From CADEED01 sp963711635 (GTDB taxonomy: Bacteria; Pseudomonadota; Gammaproteobacteria; Steroidobacterales; Steroidobacteraceae), in assembly GCA_963711635.1 (NCBI GenBank), contig CAVQEZ010000011.1, forward strand, positions 1-64,000: a stretch of DNA of 64,000 bases, read 5' to 3'. The translations under genes were made by a program, and so were the position numbers. Position 1 is the stretch's first letter. Each line of letters begins with the position of its first letter. Positions 17,000-26,693 of this stretch are shown in pieces. Under the pieces are notes generated by a model. That model searched no databases. It was not told where the DNA came from and saw nothing but the letters and a program-made list of their open reading frames with translations.

Positions 17000-18289
17000 T
17001 CAGTTGCCGGACTTTTCCCTCGTCACGGCGCGAAAGCCGATGTCGCGCCGGCATTGCATTCCGGGCCAGTCGATCGCGTCCACCAGTGTGTAGGCCTGCG
17101 CCTGTGCCTGCGACACGCTGGCGCCCAAACCGACGGCACACAGCACACGGCCGCCGTTCGTGAATACCTTCCCATCCGCGGCACGGGTGCCGGCGTGGAA
17201 CACCTTGCCCGGCAGTCGCGCGGCCTGCGCCAACCCGGTGATGGCATCGCCCTTGCGCACCGTCTCCGGATAGCCTTCCGCGGCGAGCACCACGCCCAGT
17301 GCCGCCCGCTCATCCCAGTCGGCATGCACCCGATCGAGGCGCTTGTCGAGCGCGGCCTCGCAGAGCTCCACGAGGTCGCTCCTGAGCCGCATCAGGATGG
17401 GCTGCGTTTCCGGATCGCCGAACCTGCAGTTGTACTCGAGCACGTTCGGCGTGCCGTCGGGATGCACCATGATGCCGGCGTACAGGAATCCGGTGTACGG
17501 CGTGCCGTCCTTCGCGAGTCCCCGGATGGTGGGCTCGATGACCTCGCGCATGATGCGTTCGTGCATTGCGCGCGTGACCACCGGGGCGGGTGAATAGGCA
17601 CCCATGCCCCCGGTATTCGGGCCGGTGTCCGCGTCGCGCAGGCGCTTGTGATCCTGCGAGGTGGCCATGGTCAGAATATTCCTGCCGTCGGCCATGACGA
17701 TGAAGCTGGCTTCCTCACCCGGCAGGAATTCCTCGATGACCACCAGATCGCCCGCAGAGCCGTACTGGCCGGCGAACATGGCCTCGGCCGTGGCGATGGC
17801 CTCGTCAGCCGAGTCGACGATGACCACGCCCTTGCCGGCCGCCAGGCCGGATGCCTTGACGACGATAGGCATGCGCTGTTTACGCACCCAGGCGGGATCA
17901 AACGTCTCCTGGCGGAACGTGGCGTAGGCGGCCGTCGGGATGCCGTGACGCTTCAGGAACTCCTTGGTGAAGGCCTTGGAGCCTTCGAGCTGAGCCGCAG
18001 CCTGCTGCGGGCCGAAGCAGCGCAATCCCGCGGCCTGGAATGCGTCTACCACGCCGATGACCAGCGGCGCCTCGGGCCCGATGATGGTGAGCCCCACGTG
18101 CTCACGCTTCGCCAGCGCAACCAGTCCGGCCACGTCTTCCGCCGCGACATCGACATTGCGTACCCGCGGCTCGGTGGCCGTGCCGCCGTTGCCGGGCGCC
18201 ACCAGCACTTCGGAGGCCTTGGAAGACTGCGCAACTTTCCAGGCGAGCGCATGCTCGCGACCGCCGCTGCCGACGATCAGGATCTTCAT
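17000..18289 (-). CDS. purD: Phosphoribosylamine-glycine ligase
   Basis: 429 residues, full length for PurD, which joins glycine to phosphoribosylamine with ATP in step two of purine synthesis. The N-terminal motif is MKILIVGSGGREHALAW. The ATP-grasp core shows VVKASGLAAGKGV, EEFLPGEEASF and DTGPNTGGMGAYSPAP, and the metal-site region LEYNCRFGDPETQ. It lies 1 nt after purH on the same strand, as in many gammaproteobacteria. Confidence 0.98.
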   Translation of the reverse strand: MKILIVGSGGREHALAWKVAQSSKASEVLVAPGNGGTATEPRVRNVDVAAEDVAGLVALAKREHVGLTIIGPEAPLVIGVVDAFQAAGLRCFGPQQAAAQLEGSKAFTKEFLKRHGIPTAAYATFRQETFDPAWVRKQRMPIVVKASGLAAGKGVVIVDSADEAIATAEAMFAGQYGSAGDLVVIEEFLPGEEASFIVMADGRNILTMATSQDHKRLRDADTGPNTGGMGAYSPAPVVTRAMHERIMREVIEPTIRGLAKDGTPYTGFLYAGIMVHPDGTPNVLEYNCRFGDPETQPILMRLRSDLVELCEAALDKRLDRVHADWDERAALGVVLAAEGYPETVRKGDAITGLAQAARLPGKVFHAGTRAADGKVFTNGGRVLCAVGLGASVSQAQAQAYTLVDAIDWPGMQCRRDIGFRAVTREKSGN

Positions 18290-18290
18290 A

Positions 18291-19856
18291 TCAATGGCGG
18301 AAGTGGCGCATGCCGGTGAACACCATGGTCATGCCATGTTCGTCGGCGGCGGCGATGACTTCTTCGTCGCGCTTGCTGCCGCCCGGCTGCACGATGGCCG
18401 TGATGCCGTATTCGGCGGCCACGTCGATGCCGTCGCGAAACGGGAAGAACGCATCCGAGGCCATCGAGCTGCCCTCGACCTGCAGGCCTTCGTCCTTGGC
18501 TTTGAGCGCGGCCACGCGCGTGGAATAGACACGCGACATCTGCCCGGCGCCGACGCCAATGGTCATGCCGTCGCGCGCGAACACGATGGCGTTCGATTTC
18601 ACGTACTTGCACACGCGCCAGGCAAACCACAGGTCCGCGTACTGGGTGGGCGTGGGCTTCTTCTGCGTGACGATGCGGAAGGTCGCCGGATCGGCGAGCG
18701 CGGTGTCGCGCGTCTGCACCAGCAGGCCGCCGACCACACTGCGATATTCGAGATCGGACGCCGGGCGGTTGGACAGCGCGCCGACGACGAGCACGCGGAT
18801 GTTCTGCTTGCCGGCCAGCACCGCGGCGGCGGCTGCCGAGACCGACGGAGCGGCGATGACTTCGACGAATTGACGTCCCGTGATGGCCGCGGCCGTGGCC
18901 TCGTCCAACTCGCGATTGAAAGCGATGATGCCGCCGAATGCGGACGTGGGATCGGTGCGATATGCGCGCTCGTAGGCGTCCGCCAGCGAAACCGCCGCGG
19001 CCACGCCACAGGGATTGGCGTGCTTCACGATGACGCAGGCGGGCTCGTTGAACACGCGCACGCATTCCACCGCGGTGTCGGTGTCGGCGATGTTGTTGAA
19101 CGACAATTCCTTGCCCTGGAGCATGCGCGCCGTCGCCACACAGGATCCGGCGGCGCCGAGCTCGCGATAGAACGCGGCACTCTGGTGCGGATTTTCTCCG
19201 TAGCGCAGGTCCTGGAGTTTCTCGTACACCAGCGGAAGAGTTTCCGGGAAGGATTCCCCTCCCTTGGCCTCACGAGCCAGCAGGTACGAGGACACCATGG
19301 TGTCGTACTTCGCCGTGTGTGCGAACGCCTTGGCGGCGAGCGTGGAGCGCGTGTCGATGCTCGTGGCGCCGGCGTTGGCATCGAGATCGGCCAGCACGCG
19401 CGCGTAATCGGAAGGATCGACGACCACGGTCACCGATTCGTGGTTCTTCGACGCGGCACGGACCATCGCGGGGCCGCCGATGTCGATGTTCTCGATGGCG
19501 TCGGCGTATGTGCAGTCCGGTTTGGCCACCGTCGCCGCGAACGGATAAAGGTTCACCGCCAGCAGATCGATGCGCGGGATGTCGTGCTTGTCCATGACGG
19601 CATCGTCGATGCCGCGCCGCCCCAGCAGGCCGCCGTGCACGCGCGGGTGCAGTGTCTTGACGCGCCCGTCCATGATCTCGGGAAAGCCGGTGTACGTAGA
19701 AACCTCAGTAACCGGGATGCCCGCTTCGGTGAGCAGCCGGGCTGTACCGCCAGTGCTCAGCAACTCAACTTTGCGTGCAGCCAGGGCACGCGCGAAATCA
19801 ACCAGTCCCGTCTTGTCGGAGACCGACAGCAGGGCCCTGCGAATCGTGACGAGCAT
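18291..19856 (-). CDS. purH: Bifunctional AICAR formyltransferase/IMP cyclohydrolase
   Basis: 521 residues, the usual length. It catalyses the last two steps of IMP synthesis. The N-terminal MGS-like cyclohydrolase domain has RALLSVSDKTGLVDFA, LLSTGGTA and MDGRVKTLHP. The C-terminal formyltransferase domain has the catalytic Lys-His in VKHANPCGVA and the substrate loop RYGENPHQ. ATG 19856 matches the family start; the longer frame upstream runs into the fis end. Its order fis-purH-purD fits one transcript. Confidence 0.97.
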   Translation of the reverse strand: MLVTIRRALLSVSDKTGLVDFARALAARKVELLSTGGTARLLTEAGIPVTEVSTYTGFPEIMDGRVKTLHPRVHGGLLGRRGIDDAVMDKHDIPRIDLLAVNLYPFAATVAKPDCTYADAIENIDIGGPAMVRAASKNHESVTVVVDPSDYARVLADLDANAGATSIDTRSTLAAKAFAHTAKYDTMVSSYLLAREAKGGESFPETLPLVYEKLQDLRYGENPHQSAAFYRELGAAGSCVATARMLQGKELSFNNIADTDTAVECVRVFNEPACVIVKHANPCGVAAAVSLADAYERAYRTDPTSAFGGIIAFNRELDEATAAAITGRQFVEVIAAPSVSAAAAAVLAGKQNIRVLVVGALSNRPASDLEYRSVVGGLLVQTRDTALADPATFRIVTQKKPTPTQYADLWFAWRVCKYVKSNAIVFARDGMTIGVGAGQMSRVYSTRVAALKAKDEGLQVEGSSMASDAFFPFRDGIDVAAEYGITAIVQPGGSKRDEEVIAAADEHGMTMVFTGMRHFRH

Positions 19857-19869
19857 CGAGAGGCAGGAT

Positions 19870-20154
19870 TCAGGCCGAAAGGCCGAACTGTCTGAGCTTC
19901 TTACGCAGTGTTCCGCGATTGATGCCGAGGATGGCTGCGGCACGGCACTGATTGCCCGAGGAGTAGTCGAGCACGGCCTTGAAAAGGGGTTCTTCGACTT
20001 CGCGCAGCACGAGGTCGTACAGGTGGGCCGGCTTGTGGCCGTTCAGGTTGGAAAAGTAATCGGAGAGGGCGCGTTCGGCGTGATTACGCAGCGGCACTTC
20101 GAGCGCGCCATTGCGACCGGAATCTTTTCGCGTCCGTGAAGTTTTCGCCGTCAT
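19870..20154 (-). CDS. fis: DNA-binding protein Fis
   Basis: 94 residues. The C-terminal helix-turn-helix GNQCRAAAILGINRGTLRKK is the Fis recognition motif and ends with LRQFGLSA. The N-terminal part carries the dimer helices (YDLVLREVEEPLFKAVL). Fis bends DNA and shapes nucleoid and rRNA promoters in fast growth. The neighbour dusB is upstream on the same strand, as in the classical dusB-fis operon. Confidence 0.95.
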   Translation of the reverse strand: MTAKTSRTRKDSGRNGALEVPLRNHAERALSDYFSNLNGHKPAHLYDLVLREVEEPLFKAVLDYSSGNQCRAAAILGINRGTLRKKLRQFGLSA

Positions 20155-20199
20155 GCCAGTCGCCCCATCGTCTGTGCCCGAGCCTGAACACCGTCACCA

Positions 20200-21216
20200 T
20201 CATTGTGCACACGCTGCAATGCCTCCCCAGGTTGCAACGGTGGTCTCACGGTCAACAAGACCGTCGAGACATTTTTTCGTCACCGCAAACTGCGACGCCG
20301 ACGTCGAAGCTGCCATCAACTCCCGACGAACATCGGGCGCGTCCTGCATCTTCTCCAGATACCAACCAAGGTGTTTGCGTGCTACTCGAACGCCAGTCTC
20401 TTCGCCGTAAAACTCGTAGAGGGATTCGAGATGCGCGAGGATGGTATCACCAACTTTTCGAAGTGGAAGTGCGGGCGCAATTTTTCCGTGAGTAAAAAAA
20501 TAATTGACATCGCGGAAGACCCACGGCGAGCCATGCGCGGCGCGGCCGAGCATTACTCCTGTTGCGCCGGTGAAATCAAGCACTGCGCGCGCTTTTTGCG
20601 GAGAGTTGATGTCACCATTTGCGAATAACGGAATTTTGACGCGTGATGCGATTTCTCGAATCGTGTCGTACTCGGCTTCTCCGTCATAGAAATCTTCGCG
20701 CGTGCGGCCGTGCACGGCGAGCGCTGCGATGCCACACGATTCAGCGAGTTGCGCGATGCGCACGCCGTTGCGCGCATTGCGACTGAACCCGGTACGGATT
20801 TTCAACGTGACCGGCGCGTTCGACGCGGCGACCACGCGCTCGAGAATTTTTCCCACCAGCGCTTCGTCAGTTAACAGTGCGGAGCCGCACAGCCGGTTAC
20901 AGACCTTTTTCGCAGGGCAACCCATGTTGATGTCGATGATCTGCGCGCCGAGATCGATATTGCGGCGGGCCGCCTCGGCGAGCGCCTCGGGATCCGCGCC
21001 TGCGAGCTGCACTACGCGCGGCTCGGGCTCGCCCTCGTGATTCATGCGCGATTGCGTCTTCTTCGTCGTCCAGAGCCGCACGTCACTCGTGATCATTTCT
21101 GACGCCGCGAGTCCCGCGCCGAAGCTGCGAGCAATCACGCGGAATGGCCGGTCGGTGACGCCGACCATCGGGGCGAGCACGACTTGCGAGCTGAGCTCGT
21201 AAGGTCCGATGCGCAT
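20200..21216 (-). CDS. dusB: tRNA-dihydrouridine synthase DusB
   Basis: 338 residues of the FMN-dependent TIM-barrel Dus family. Signatures are VVLAPMVGVTDRPFR at the N terminus, DINMGCPAKKV with the catalytic Cys, LKIRTGF, VHGRTREDFYDG and the phosphate-binding GVMLGRAAHGSPW. It reduces uridine to dihydrouridine in the tRNA D loop. DusB rather than DusA is indicated by the NMGCPAKKV variant and by linkage to fis. Confidence 0.96.
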   Translation of the reverse strand: MRIGPYELSSQVVLAPMVGVTDRPFRVIARSFGAGLAASEMITSDVRLWTTKKTQSRMNHEGEPEPRVVQLAGADPEALAEAARRNIDLGAQIIDINMGCPAKKVCNRLCGSALLTDEALVGKILERVVAASNAPVTLKIRTGFSRNARNGVRIAQLAESCGIAALAVHGRTREDFYDGEAEYDTIREIASRVKIPLFANGDINSPQKARAVLDFTGATGVMLGRAAHGSPWVFRDVNYFFTHGKIAPALPLRKVGDTILAHLESLYEFYGEETGVRVARKHLGWYLEKMQDAPDVRRELMAASTSASQFAVTKKCLDGLVDRETTVATWGGIAACAQ

Positions 21217-21231
21217 GTTAAATCGGCCGCC

Positions 21232-22680
21232 TCAGCCGGGGCTGCGGCGGCGCGCGTCGTTGGAACAACCGATGCTGCCGCCTTCGGCGCGCAGGCAGGC
21301 GTCGATCTCGAAGCCGATCGCGGCCTTGCCCGGATCGATGACGTGCAGCTCCGCGTCGATGCGCTGATCCGGTTCGAGCAGACGCTGGCCGGCTGCGCGC
21401 GGCGGCAGATATTCGCGCGGCTCGAGATCGCGAGTCGCGACCGCATTGCCATATCGATCCTGCAGCGTGAGGCGTAACAGCGGCAGCGGTTGCACGCGAT
21501 CGCTGTCGTTCTGCACCGACAGCCGTACTCTGAGCCGCGTGCCTTCGCCGCCCTCGGCTTCGGCGCCGAGCTGTTTCACGGAATACGCGTTGAGATCCCA
21601 GCGCGGCGTGAGCGTGGCGCCGAACCATCCGTAGACCGTACTGGTGAGTGGGCCGAAAGACGGACTCAGCACCAGGTTCTGCCGGTTGAAATGCAGTATT
21701 TGCAGCAGCAGCACGACCAGCAACAGAGCGATGCCGGTGGTGTACTGCCACGCGGGCCGCTGCACGACCGGATCCAGCAGCGGCTCGAGCACGGTGTCGC
21801 CGCTCACGGCCGAAACGCCCCCTACGTCGCGCGCTGCGCGGACCACGACGGGTTCCTCGCCGTCGACGTCGGGCATGGGTTCCAGGGTTCGATGCTCGGC
21901 AGTGCGCGAGCGCACTGCGTCCGCTTCGGCCTCGGCAAACATTTGCTGCACCCAGGCCGGATCGCCAACCGCGATTTCCTCGGTGACCTGCGTTTCGGCT
22001 TCGGGCGCGGCCTCGACCTCGACCTCGGGTTCCGGCTCCTGCGCAAACGGCGATTCTTCGATGACGGATTCCGAGTCCGCCGGCACGTCATCGTCATCGA
22101 GCAGTGACCACTCGCCTGGCGCCACGGTGTCCGCATGCGACGGTTCGTCTACTTCGGATTCGGACTCCGGCCCTGGTTCAGTCGGCGGATCCGGCTGCGG
22201 CTCCACGGCCAACACCACGGCTTCATAGCTGCCGGACCCGGTGTCGTGCTCAGCCTGCGAAGGCGAGATGAAGATCTCCGACACGTCAGTGGCCGTGTCA
22301 TCGAATTCGAGCGACTCTTCCTGAGTTGCCGGTTCAGGCTCTTCGAAACTCAGTTCGATTTCCGATGCCGCCGCTTCCACGGCTTCCGGCTCGGGCTCCG
22401 GTTCGGGCTCCGGTTCGGGAACCGGCTCCGGCTCGGGTTCGGGCTCGACCGCGACGCCCGCACCGAATGCAGGCTCCGCCGGTGGTTTCGAAGGCTGTGT
22501 CTCGAGAATGCGGCGCGTGGCGCTGTCCGAGGCACTGCCCTGCGGATCTCCTTCACGCAGCGCGATCAACGCGTTGAACACGTTGGCGCAACGTCCGCAG
22601 CGCACGTAACCCTGCCCGGCGCGCAGATCCACGGTCGTGACGACCAGGGTCAGCGTGCATTTTGGGCAGACGGTGAACAA
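21232..22680 (-). CDS. Zinc-ribbon and DUF3426 membrane protein
   Basis: About 482 residues, started at TTG 22680 because GGGAG lies 7 nt upstream and the protein then opens FTVCPKCTLTL. That opening is an MJ0042-type zinc ribbon; its second CxxC is RCGRCANVFNAL. A long acidic linker follows with a Glu-Pro repeat (about residues 80-110, EPEPEPEP-type) and many Asp/Glu. A single membrane helix YTTGIALLLVVLLLQIL is near residue 335. A C-terminal DUF3426 domain follows (WDLNAYSVKQLGAEA, VQNDSDRVQPLPLLRL). The family occurs next to prmA in many gamma- and betaproteobacteria. Its role is unknown; the ribbon is cytoplasmic and DUF3426 periplasmic. Confidence 0.88.
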   Translation of the reverse strand: MFTVCPKCTLTLVVTTVDLRAGQGYVRCGRCANVFNALIALREGDPQGSASDSATRRILETQPSKPPAEPAFGAGVAVEPEPEPEPVPEPEPEPEPEPEAVEAAASEIELSFEEPEPATQEESLEFDDTATDVSEIFISPSQAEHDTGSGSYEAVVLAVEPQPDPPTEPGPESESEVDEPSHADTVAPGEWSLLDDDDVPADSESVIEESPFAQEPEPEVEVEAAPEAETQVTEEIAVGDPAWVQQMFAEAEADAVRSRTAEHRTLEPMPDVDGEEPVVVRAARDVGGVSAVSGDTVLEPLLDPVVQRPAWQYTTGIALLLVVLLLQILHFNRQNLVLSPSFGPLTSTVYGWFGATLTPRWDLNAYSVKQLGAEAEGGEGTRLRVRLSVQNDSDRVQPLPLLRLTLQDRYGNAVATRDLEPREYLPPRAAGQRLLEPDQRIDAELHVIDPGKAAIGFEIDACLRAEGGSIGCSNDARRRSPG

Positions 22681-22684
22681 GCGG

Positions 22685-23564
22685 TTACTCCCTGCGGCTG
22701 CCGGCGAGCGCCGTCCAGCCGTCGCGCGTCGCAAACGTCGAGATATCAAACCACGGTGCGTGCGCGCGTGTCACCTCGTCGGCCTGCGTCTCGAGCAGCC
22801 CCGCGAGCACGATCTTGCCGCCGGGTGCGGTCAAGGCGGCAAAGCGCGGCGCGAGCTCGCACAACGGGCCGCACAGGATGTTAGCCAGCAGGATGTCGGC
22901 GCCGGTGGGCAGCTCGGCATCGCGTTCGACCACGTGAACCTGCGCGTCGACCTCGTTGGCAACGGAATTGTCCCGGGTGGCCGTGAGCGCCTGCGGGTCG
23001 ATGTCGAAGGCATGCGCCGAGCGCGCGCCGAGCTTCACGGCGGCCACGGCCAGCACGCCCGACCCACAGCCGTAGTCGATGGCGACCTGTCCCTGCGCGT
23101 ACGTGCTCGTCGAGCCAGCTCAGGCACATGGCGGTGGTCGCGTGCGTGCCGGTGCCGAAGGCGAGGCCGGGGTCGAGCCTGACGATCACGGCGCCCTGCG
23201 TATGCACGTGCGAGTGATGGGGCGCAACCCACAACCTCCGGCCGAAGCACATGGGATGAAAATCGCGCAGCCACTCGCGTTCCCAGACGCGGTCGGCGAG
23301 CGTCTCGACCGTGATGCGCTCAGGGTCGATGCGCAGTACATGCGCGAGACCGCCAACGATTTCCTGTGGCTTGGAGTCGAATGGGAACAAGGCCTGCAGG
23401 CGCGAGTGCGGCCACAACCGGAACTCGCCGGGTGCCGGTTCGAGAATCGGATCGTCGTGCTGATCCGTGTACGACACGGCCACCGCGCCGAACTCGAAGC
23501 AAGCTTCCTCGACGCGCTCCACATCGAGCCCGTCGAGATTCAAGGTGAGAGCCAGTTGAGGCAA
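22685..23564 (-). CDS. prmA: Ribosomal protein L11 methyltransferase, one frameshift
   Basis: The two pieces join into about 292 residues, the normal PrmA length. The N-terminal piece has the L11-recognition domain, then GTGTHATTAMCLSWLDEH. The C-terminal piece begins at the SAM motif (DYGCGSGVLAVAAVKLG, partly readable only after correction) and includes FDIDPQAL and LANILCGPL. One extra base lies near 23091-23104 between them. PrmA trimethylates L11 using S-adenosylmethionine. The frame break is probably a sequence error. It precedes the DUF3426 gene, whose ribosome site lies in its 3' end. Confidence 0.92.
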
Positions 23565-23575
23565 GGCGACCCCGG

Positions 23576-24919
23576 TTATTTCAGGCCGAGGCGGCGCTCC
23601 AGGTAATGAATATCCTGGCCACCGCTGCGGAATGCCGCGTGCGTGAAGATTTCCTGGTGCAGCGCCGTATTGGTCTTGATGCCCTCGACCACCATTTCGG
23701 CCAGCGCATTGCGCATGCGGGCAATGGCCGTCTCGCGCGTGTCGCCATACGAGATGATCTTGGCGATCAGCGAGTCGTAATGCGGCGGCACGTTGTAACC
23801 CGAGTAGATGTGACTATCCACCCGGATGCCCGGGCCGCCCGGCGCGTGCCACAGCTTGATCGGGCCCGGAGAGGGCATGAAGGTCTTGGCGTCCTCGGCA
23901 TTGATGCGGCACTCGATCGCATGGCCGGTGAGCTTGATGTCCTTCTGCATGAACTTCAGCTTCTCGCCCGAGGCGATCATGAGCTGCGCCTTCACCAGGT
24001 CGATGCCCGTGATCAGCTCGGTCACCGGGTGCTCGACCTGGATGCGCGTGTTCATCTCGATGAAGTAGAACTCGTTGTCCTGGTACAGGAACTCGAGCGT
24101 GCCGGCGCTGCGGTAGCCCACAGCCTTGCAGGCCTCGACCACGCGCGCGCCCATGCGTTCGCGCTGTTCGTCGGTGATGCCCGGGGCCGGCGCTTCTTCG
24201 ACCACCTTCTGATGGCGTCTCTGCATGGAGCAGTCACGCTCGCCCAGGTGAATCACGTTGCCGTGATTGTCGGCCAGCACCTGGAATTCGATGTGCCGCG
24301 GCCGCTCCAGGAATTTCTCCATGTAGACCTGGTCGTTGTTGAACGCCGCCAGCGCCTCGCTCTTGGTCACGGAAATCGCGTTGAGCAGCGCGGCTTCGCT
24401 GTGCACCACGCGCATGCCGCGACCGCCGCCGCCGCCGGAGGCCTTGATGATCACCGGGTAGCCGATGTCCTTCGCGATCTTGAAATTCTCTTCCGGCACG
24501 TCGCCGAGCGGCCCGCCGGAGCCCGGCACGCAGGGCACGCCGGCCTTCTTCATCACGTTGATGGCCGACACCTTGTCGCCCATCAGGCGGATTACGTCGG
24601 CGCGCGGGCCGATGAACGTAAATCCGCTCTTCTCCACGCGCTCCGCGAAGTCCGCGTTCTCGGAAAGAAAACCATAACCCGGATGGATGGCAACCGCGTC
24701 CGTGACCTCGGCCGCGCTGATGATCGCGGGCATGTTGAGGTAACTCTTCTGGGACTGCGGCGGTCCGATGCAGACGGATTCGTCCGCCAGCAACACGTGC
24801 TTGAGGTTGTAGTCGGCCGTGGAATGCACGGCCACGGTCTTGATGCCGAGCTCGCGGCAGGCGCGCAGCACCCGGAGGGCGATCTCGCCACGATTGGCGA
24901 TGACGATTTTGTCGAGCAT
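23576..24919 (-). CDS. accC: Biotin carboxylase, acetyl-CoA carboxylase subunit
   Basis: 447 residues, typical for AccC. It opens MLDKIVIANRGEIALRVLRA. The ATP-grasp part shows KASGGGGGRGMRVV, HLGERDCSMQRRHQK and EMNTRIQVEHPVTE. It carboxylates biotin on AccB with bicarbonate and ATP, the first step of fatty acid synthesis. It forms an operon with accB, 22 nt upstream. Confidence 0.98.
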   Translation of the reverse strand: MLDKIVIANRGEIALRVLRACRELGIKTVAVHSTADYNLKHVLLADESVCIGPPQSQKSYLNMPAIISAAEVTDAVAIHPGYGFLSENADFAERVEKSGFTFIGPRADVIRLMGDKVSAINVMKKAGVPCVPGSGGPLGDVPEENFKIAKDIGYPVIIKASGGGGGRGMRVVHSEAALLNAISVTKSEALAAFNNDQVYMEKFLERPRHIEFQVLADNHGNVIHLGERDCSMQRRHQKVVEEAPAPGITDEQRERMGARVVEACKAVGYRSAGTLEFLYQDNEFYFIEMNTRIQVEHPVTELITGIDLVKAQLMIASGEKLKFMQKDIKLTGHAIECRINAEDAKTFMPSPGPIKLWHAPGGPGIRVDSHIYSGYNVPPHYDSLIAKIISYGDTRETAIARMRNALAEMVVEGIKTNTALHQEIFTHAAFRSGGQDIHYLERRLGLK

Positions 24920-24941
24920 GGGGCGATTTATTCGATCACGC

Positions 24942-25409
24942 TTATTCGATTACGAAGAGCGGCTGACCGAATTCCACCGGGTCGCCATTGGTCGCCATGA
25001 TCGCGGTGATCTTGCCGGCCTTGTCACTCTCGATCTGGTTCATCATCTTCATCGCTTCGATGATGCACAGCACCTGGCCTTCCTTGACCTCGCTGCCGAT
25101 CTCGACGAAGGGCTTCGCGCCGGGCGAGGAGGCGCCATAGAAGGTGCCAACCATCGGCGCCGCCACGACATGCTCATTGGTGCGGCGCGCGGGCGCCGCG
25201 GGTGCGGCTCCGGCGGAGACCGGCGCGGCCGCGACGGGCGGCGCTATGGTCGCCACGGGCGCCTGCATCATGGGCTGCATGTGCGTCATGAAGCCGCCGG
25301 TGGGCATGCGGCTGATACGCACGGCTTCCTCGCCTTCCTTGATCTCGATTTCCGCGATACCGGATTCTTCGAGTAGTTCGATGAGCTTCTTGACTTTGCG
25401 GATGTCCAA
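24942..25409 (-). CDS. accB: Biotin carboxyl carrier protein of acetyl-CoA carboxylase
   Basis: 155 residues. I start at TTG 25409, preceded by GAGGA at 6-nt spacing, so that the protein begins LDIRKVKKLIELLEESG, the family N terminus; the longer frame has no match. A Pro/Ala-rich linker (residues 50-80) leads to the biotinyl domain (VVAAPMVGTFYGASSPGAKP), with the biotin-accepting Lys in IEAMKMMNQIE. Coupled with accC downstream. Confidence 0.96.
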   Translation of the reverse strand: MDIRKVKKLIELLEESGIAEIEIKEGEEAVRISRMPTGGFMTHMQPMMQAPVATIAPPVAAAPVSAGAAPAAPARRTNEHVVAAPMVGTFYGASSPGAKPFVEIGSEVKEGQVLCIIEAMKMMNQIESDKAGKITAIMATNGDPVEFGQPLFVIE

Positions 25410-25434
25410 AGCGAGTCCTCTAGTTAACCGCGCG

Positions 25435-25878
25435 CTAGGCGCGTGCGACACGGGCCGCGGCGGCCTGAATGGCAAGCTCGTAACCCAGCGCGCCGAGACC
25501 GACGATGCAGCCCACGGCGATGTCCGAGAAATACGAGTGATGACGGAATTTTTCGCGCGCGAACGTATTCGAGAGGTGCAGTTCGATGAACGGCAGCTTC
25601 ACTCCCAGGAGCGCGTCGCGCAGCGCCACGCTGGTGTGCGTCAGGCCGCCGGGGTTGATGATGGCGAAACTGATGCCATTGGCCTTGGCGGTCTGAACCC
25701 GGTCGATGAGCTCGTGCTCGGCATTGCTCTGGAAGGCGATCAGCTCGTGCCCGAGGTGGGCCGCGGCGTTCTTCGCGCGCTCTTCTATGGAGGCCAGTGT
25801 GTCCGAGCCGTAGACCTCGGGTTCGCGCTGGCCAAGCAGGTTGAGATTCGGGCCGTTAAGTAATAAGAAGCGCGCCAT
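25435..25878 (-). CDS. aroQ: Type II 3-dehydroquinate dehydratase
   Basis: 147 residues, standard for the dodecameric type II enzyme. Motifs are LLLNGPNLNLLGQREPEVYG with the catalytic Tyr, FQSNAEHELIDRV, INPGGLTHTSVALRDAL and the His segment ELHLSNTFAREKFRHHSY. It dehydrates 3-dehydroquinate in the shikimate pathway. It lies just upstream of accB in the order found in many gammaproteobacteria. Confidence 0.97.
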   Translation of the reverse strand: MARFLLLNGPNLNLLGQREPEVYGSDTLASIEERAKNAAAHLGHELIAFQSNAEHELIDRVQTAKANGISFAIINPGGLTHTSVALRDALLGVKLPFIELHLSNTFAREKFRHHSYFSDIAVGCIVGLGALGYELAIQAAAARVARA

Positions 25879-25977
25879 ACGGCCGTCGAAACCAGTCCCC
25901 AGGGATTACGAAGGCGGCGAATTTACCGTAATTGGCGGGTAACGTGCGCGGTTTTCGCCAAACAGGCGGGAATCGTT

Positions 25978-26693
25978 CTAATGCGCCTGGTTCGTGCCGG
26001 GAGCGGTTTCCGCCTGGGCGCGATTGGTTGCCATCTGCCGAAATGCCTCCGCGACCGCCGCTTGAGCGGCCTCGCGCGTCATGACGCCAGCGTCGATATC
26101 CCGGAGCCGATCGAACGCGAAATTGGCCTCATCTTCGTGTAACTCGCCAATCTTGATGGTCAGGATGCGATTCTGGCTGTCCGAGAACACGCTGAATGGA
26201 AAGGCCATGCCCATGCCGAAAGCCTCGGCTGCGGCCAGCCCGTCCTCCTCGCCGATCAGCAGGGGGTACTCGAAGGGGCGTTTTCTGCAGGAACTTGGCG
26301 ACATCTTCCTTGAAGTCGACGGCAATTCCGACAATCTCGGCGTTTTGAGCCTTTCGTTCCATTCTTATCTTATTGAGCAGCGGGATTTCCCGCCGGCAGG
26401 GCGCGCACCAGGTCGCCCAGAAATTCACCATCAGCGGCCTGCCGCCGAAGCTCGCCAGTTTGGTGGGTTTTCCGGCCATGTCCGCGAGCGTGATGTCGGG
26501 CAGCGATTCGGGGACGGATTTTTTGACCGGCGCCGGCGCTGCCGACTTCCCCAGGAGCCGGAGTGGACACCGCCACCGCAGTCATCTGTGCGCTGTCCGC
26601 ATGGCGGGCGCGGTACGCGAAGAAGCCCAGCGCAGCCGCGGCGAAAACGAGGAGCGCCGCGCCCAGGAGGCGCGGCAGGTTTGAAGAATTCAT
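25978..26693 (-). CDS. TlpA-like thioredoxin-fold protein, two frameshifts
   Basis: Joined from three frames this is about 238 residues. Residues 1-27 form a membrane anchor (LLGAALLVFAAAALGFFAY), then a periplasmic TlpA/ResA-type thioredoxin domain with NFWATWCAPCRREIP (active CxxC), VDFKEDV and FPFSVFSD. It ends QAETAPGTNQAH. One break is an extra base in the six-T run at 26519-26524, the other in the four-T run at 26281-26284. Its ATG directly abuts the dsbD stop (TAAATG), so it is co-transcribed with dsbD and probably receives electrons from it. Homopolymer sites make sequence error very likely. Confidence 0.85.
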
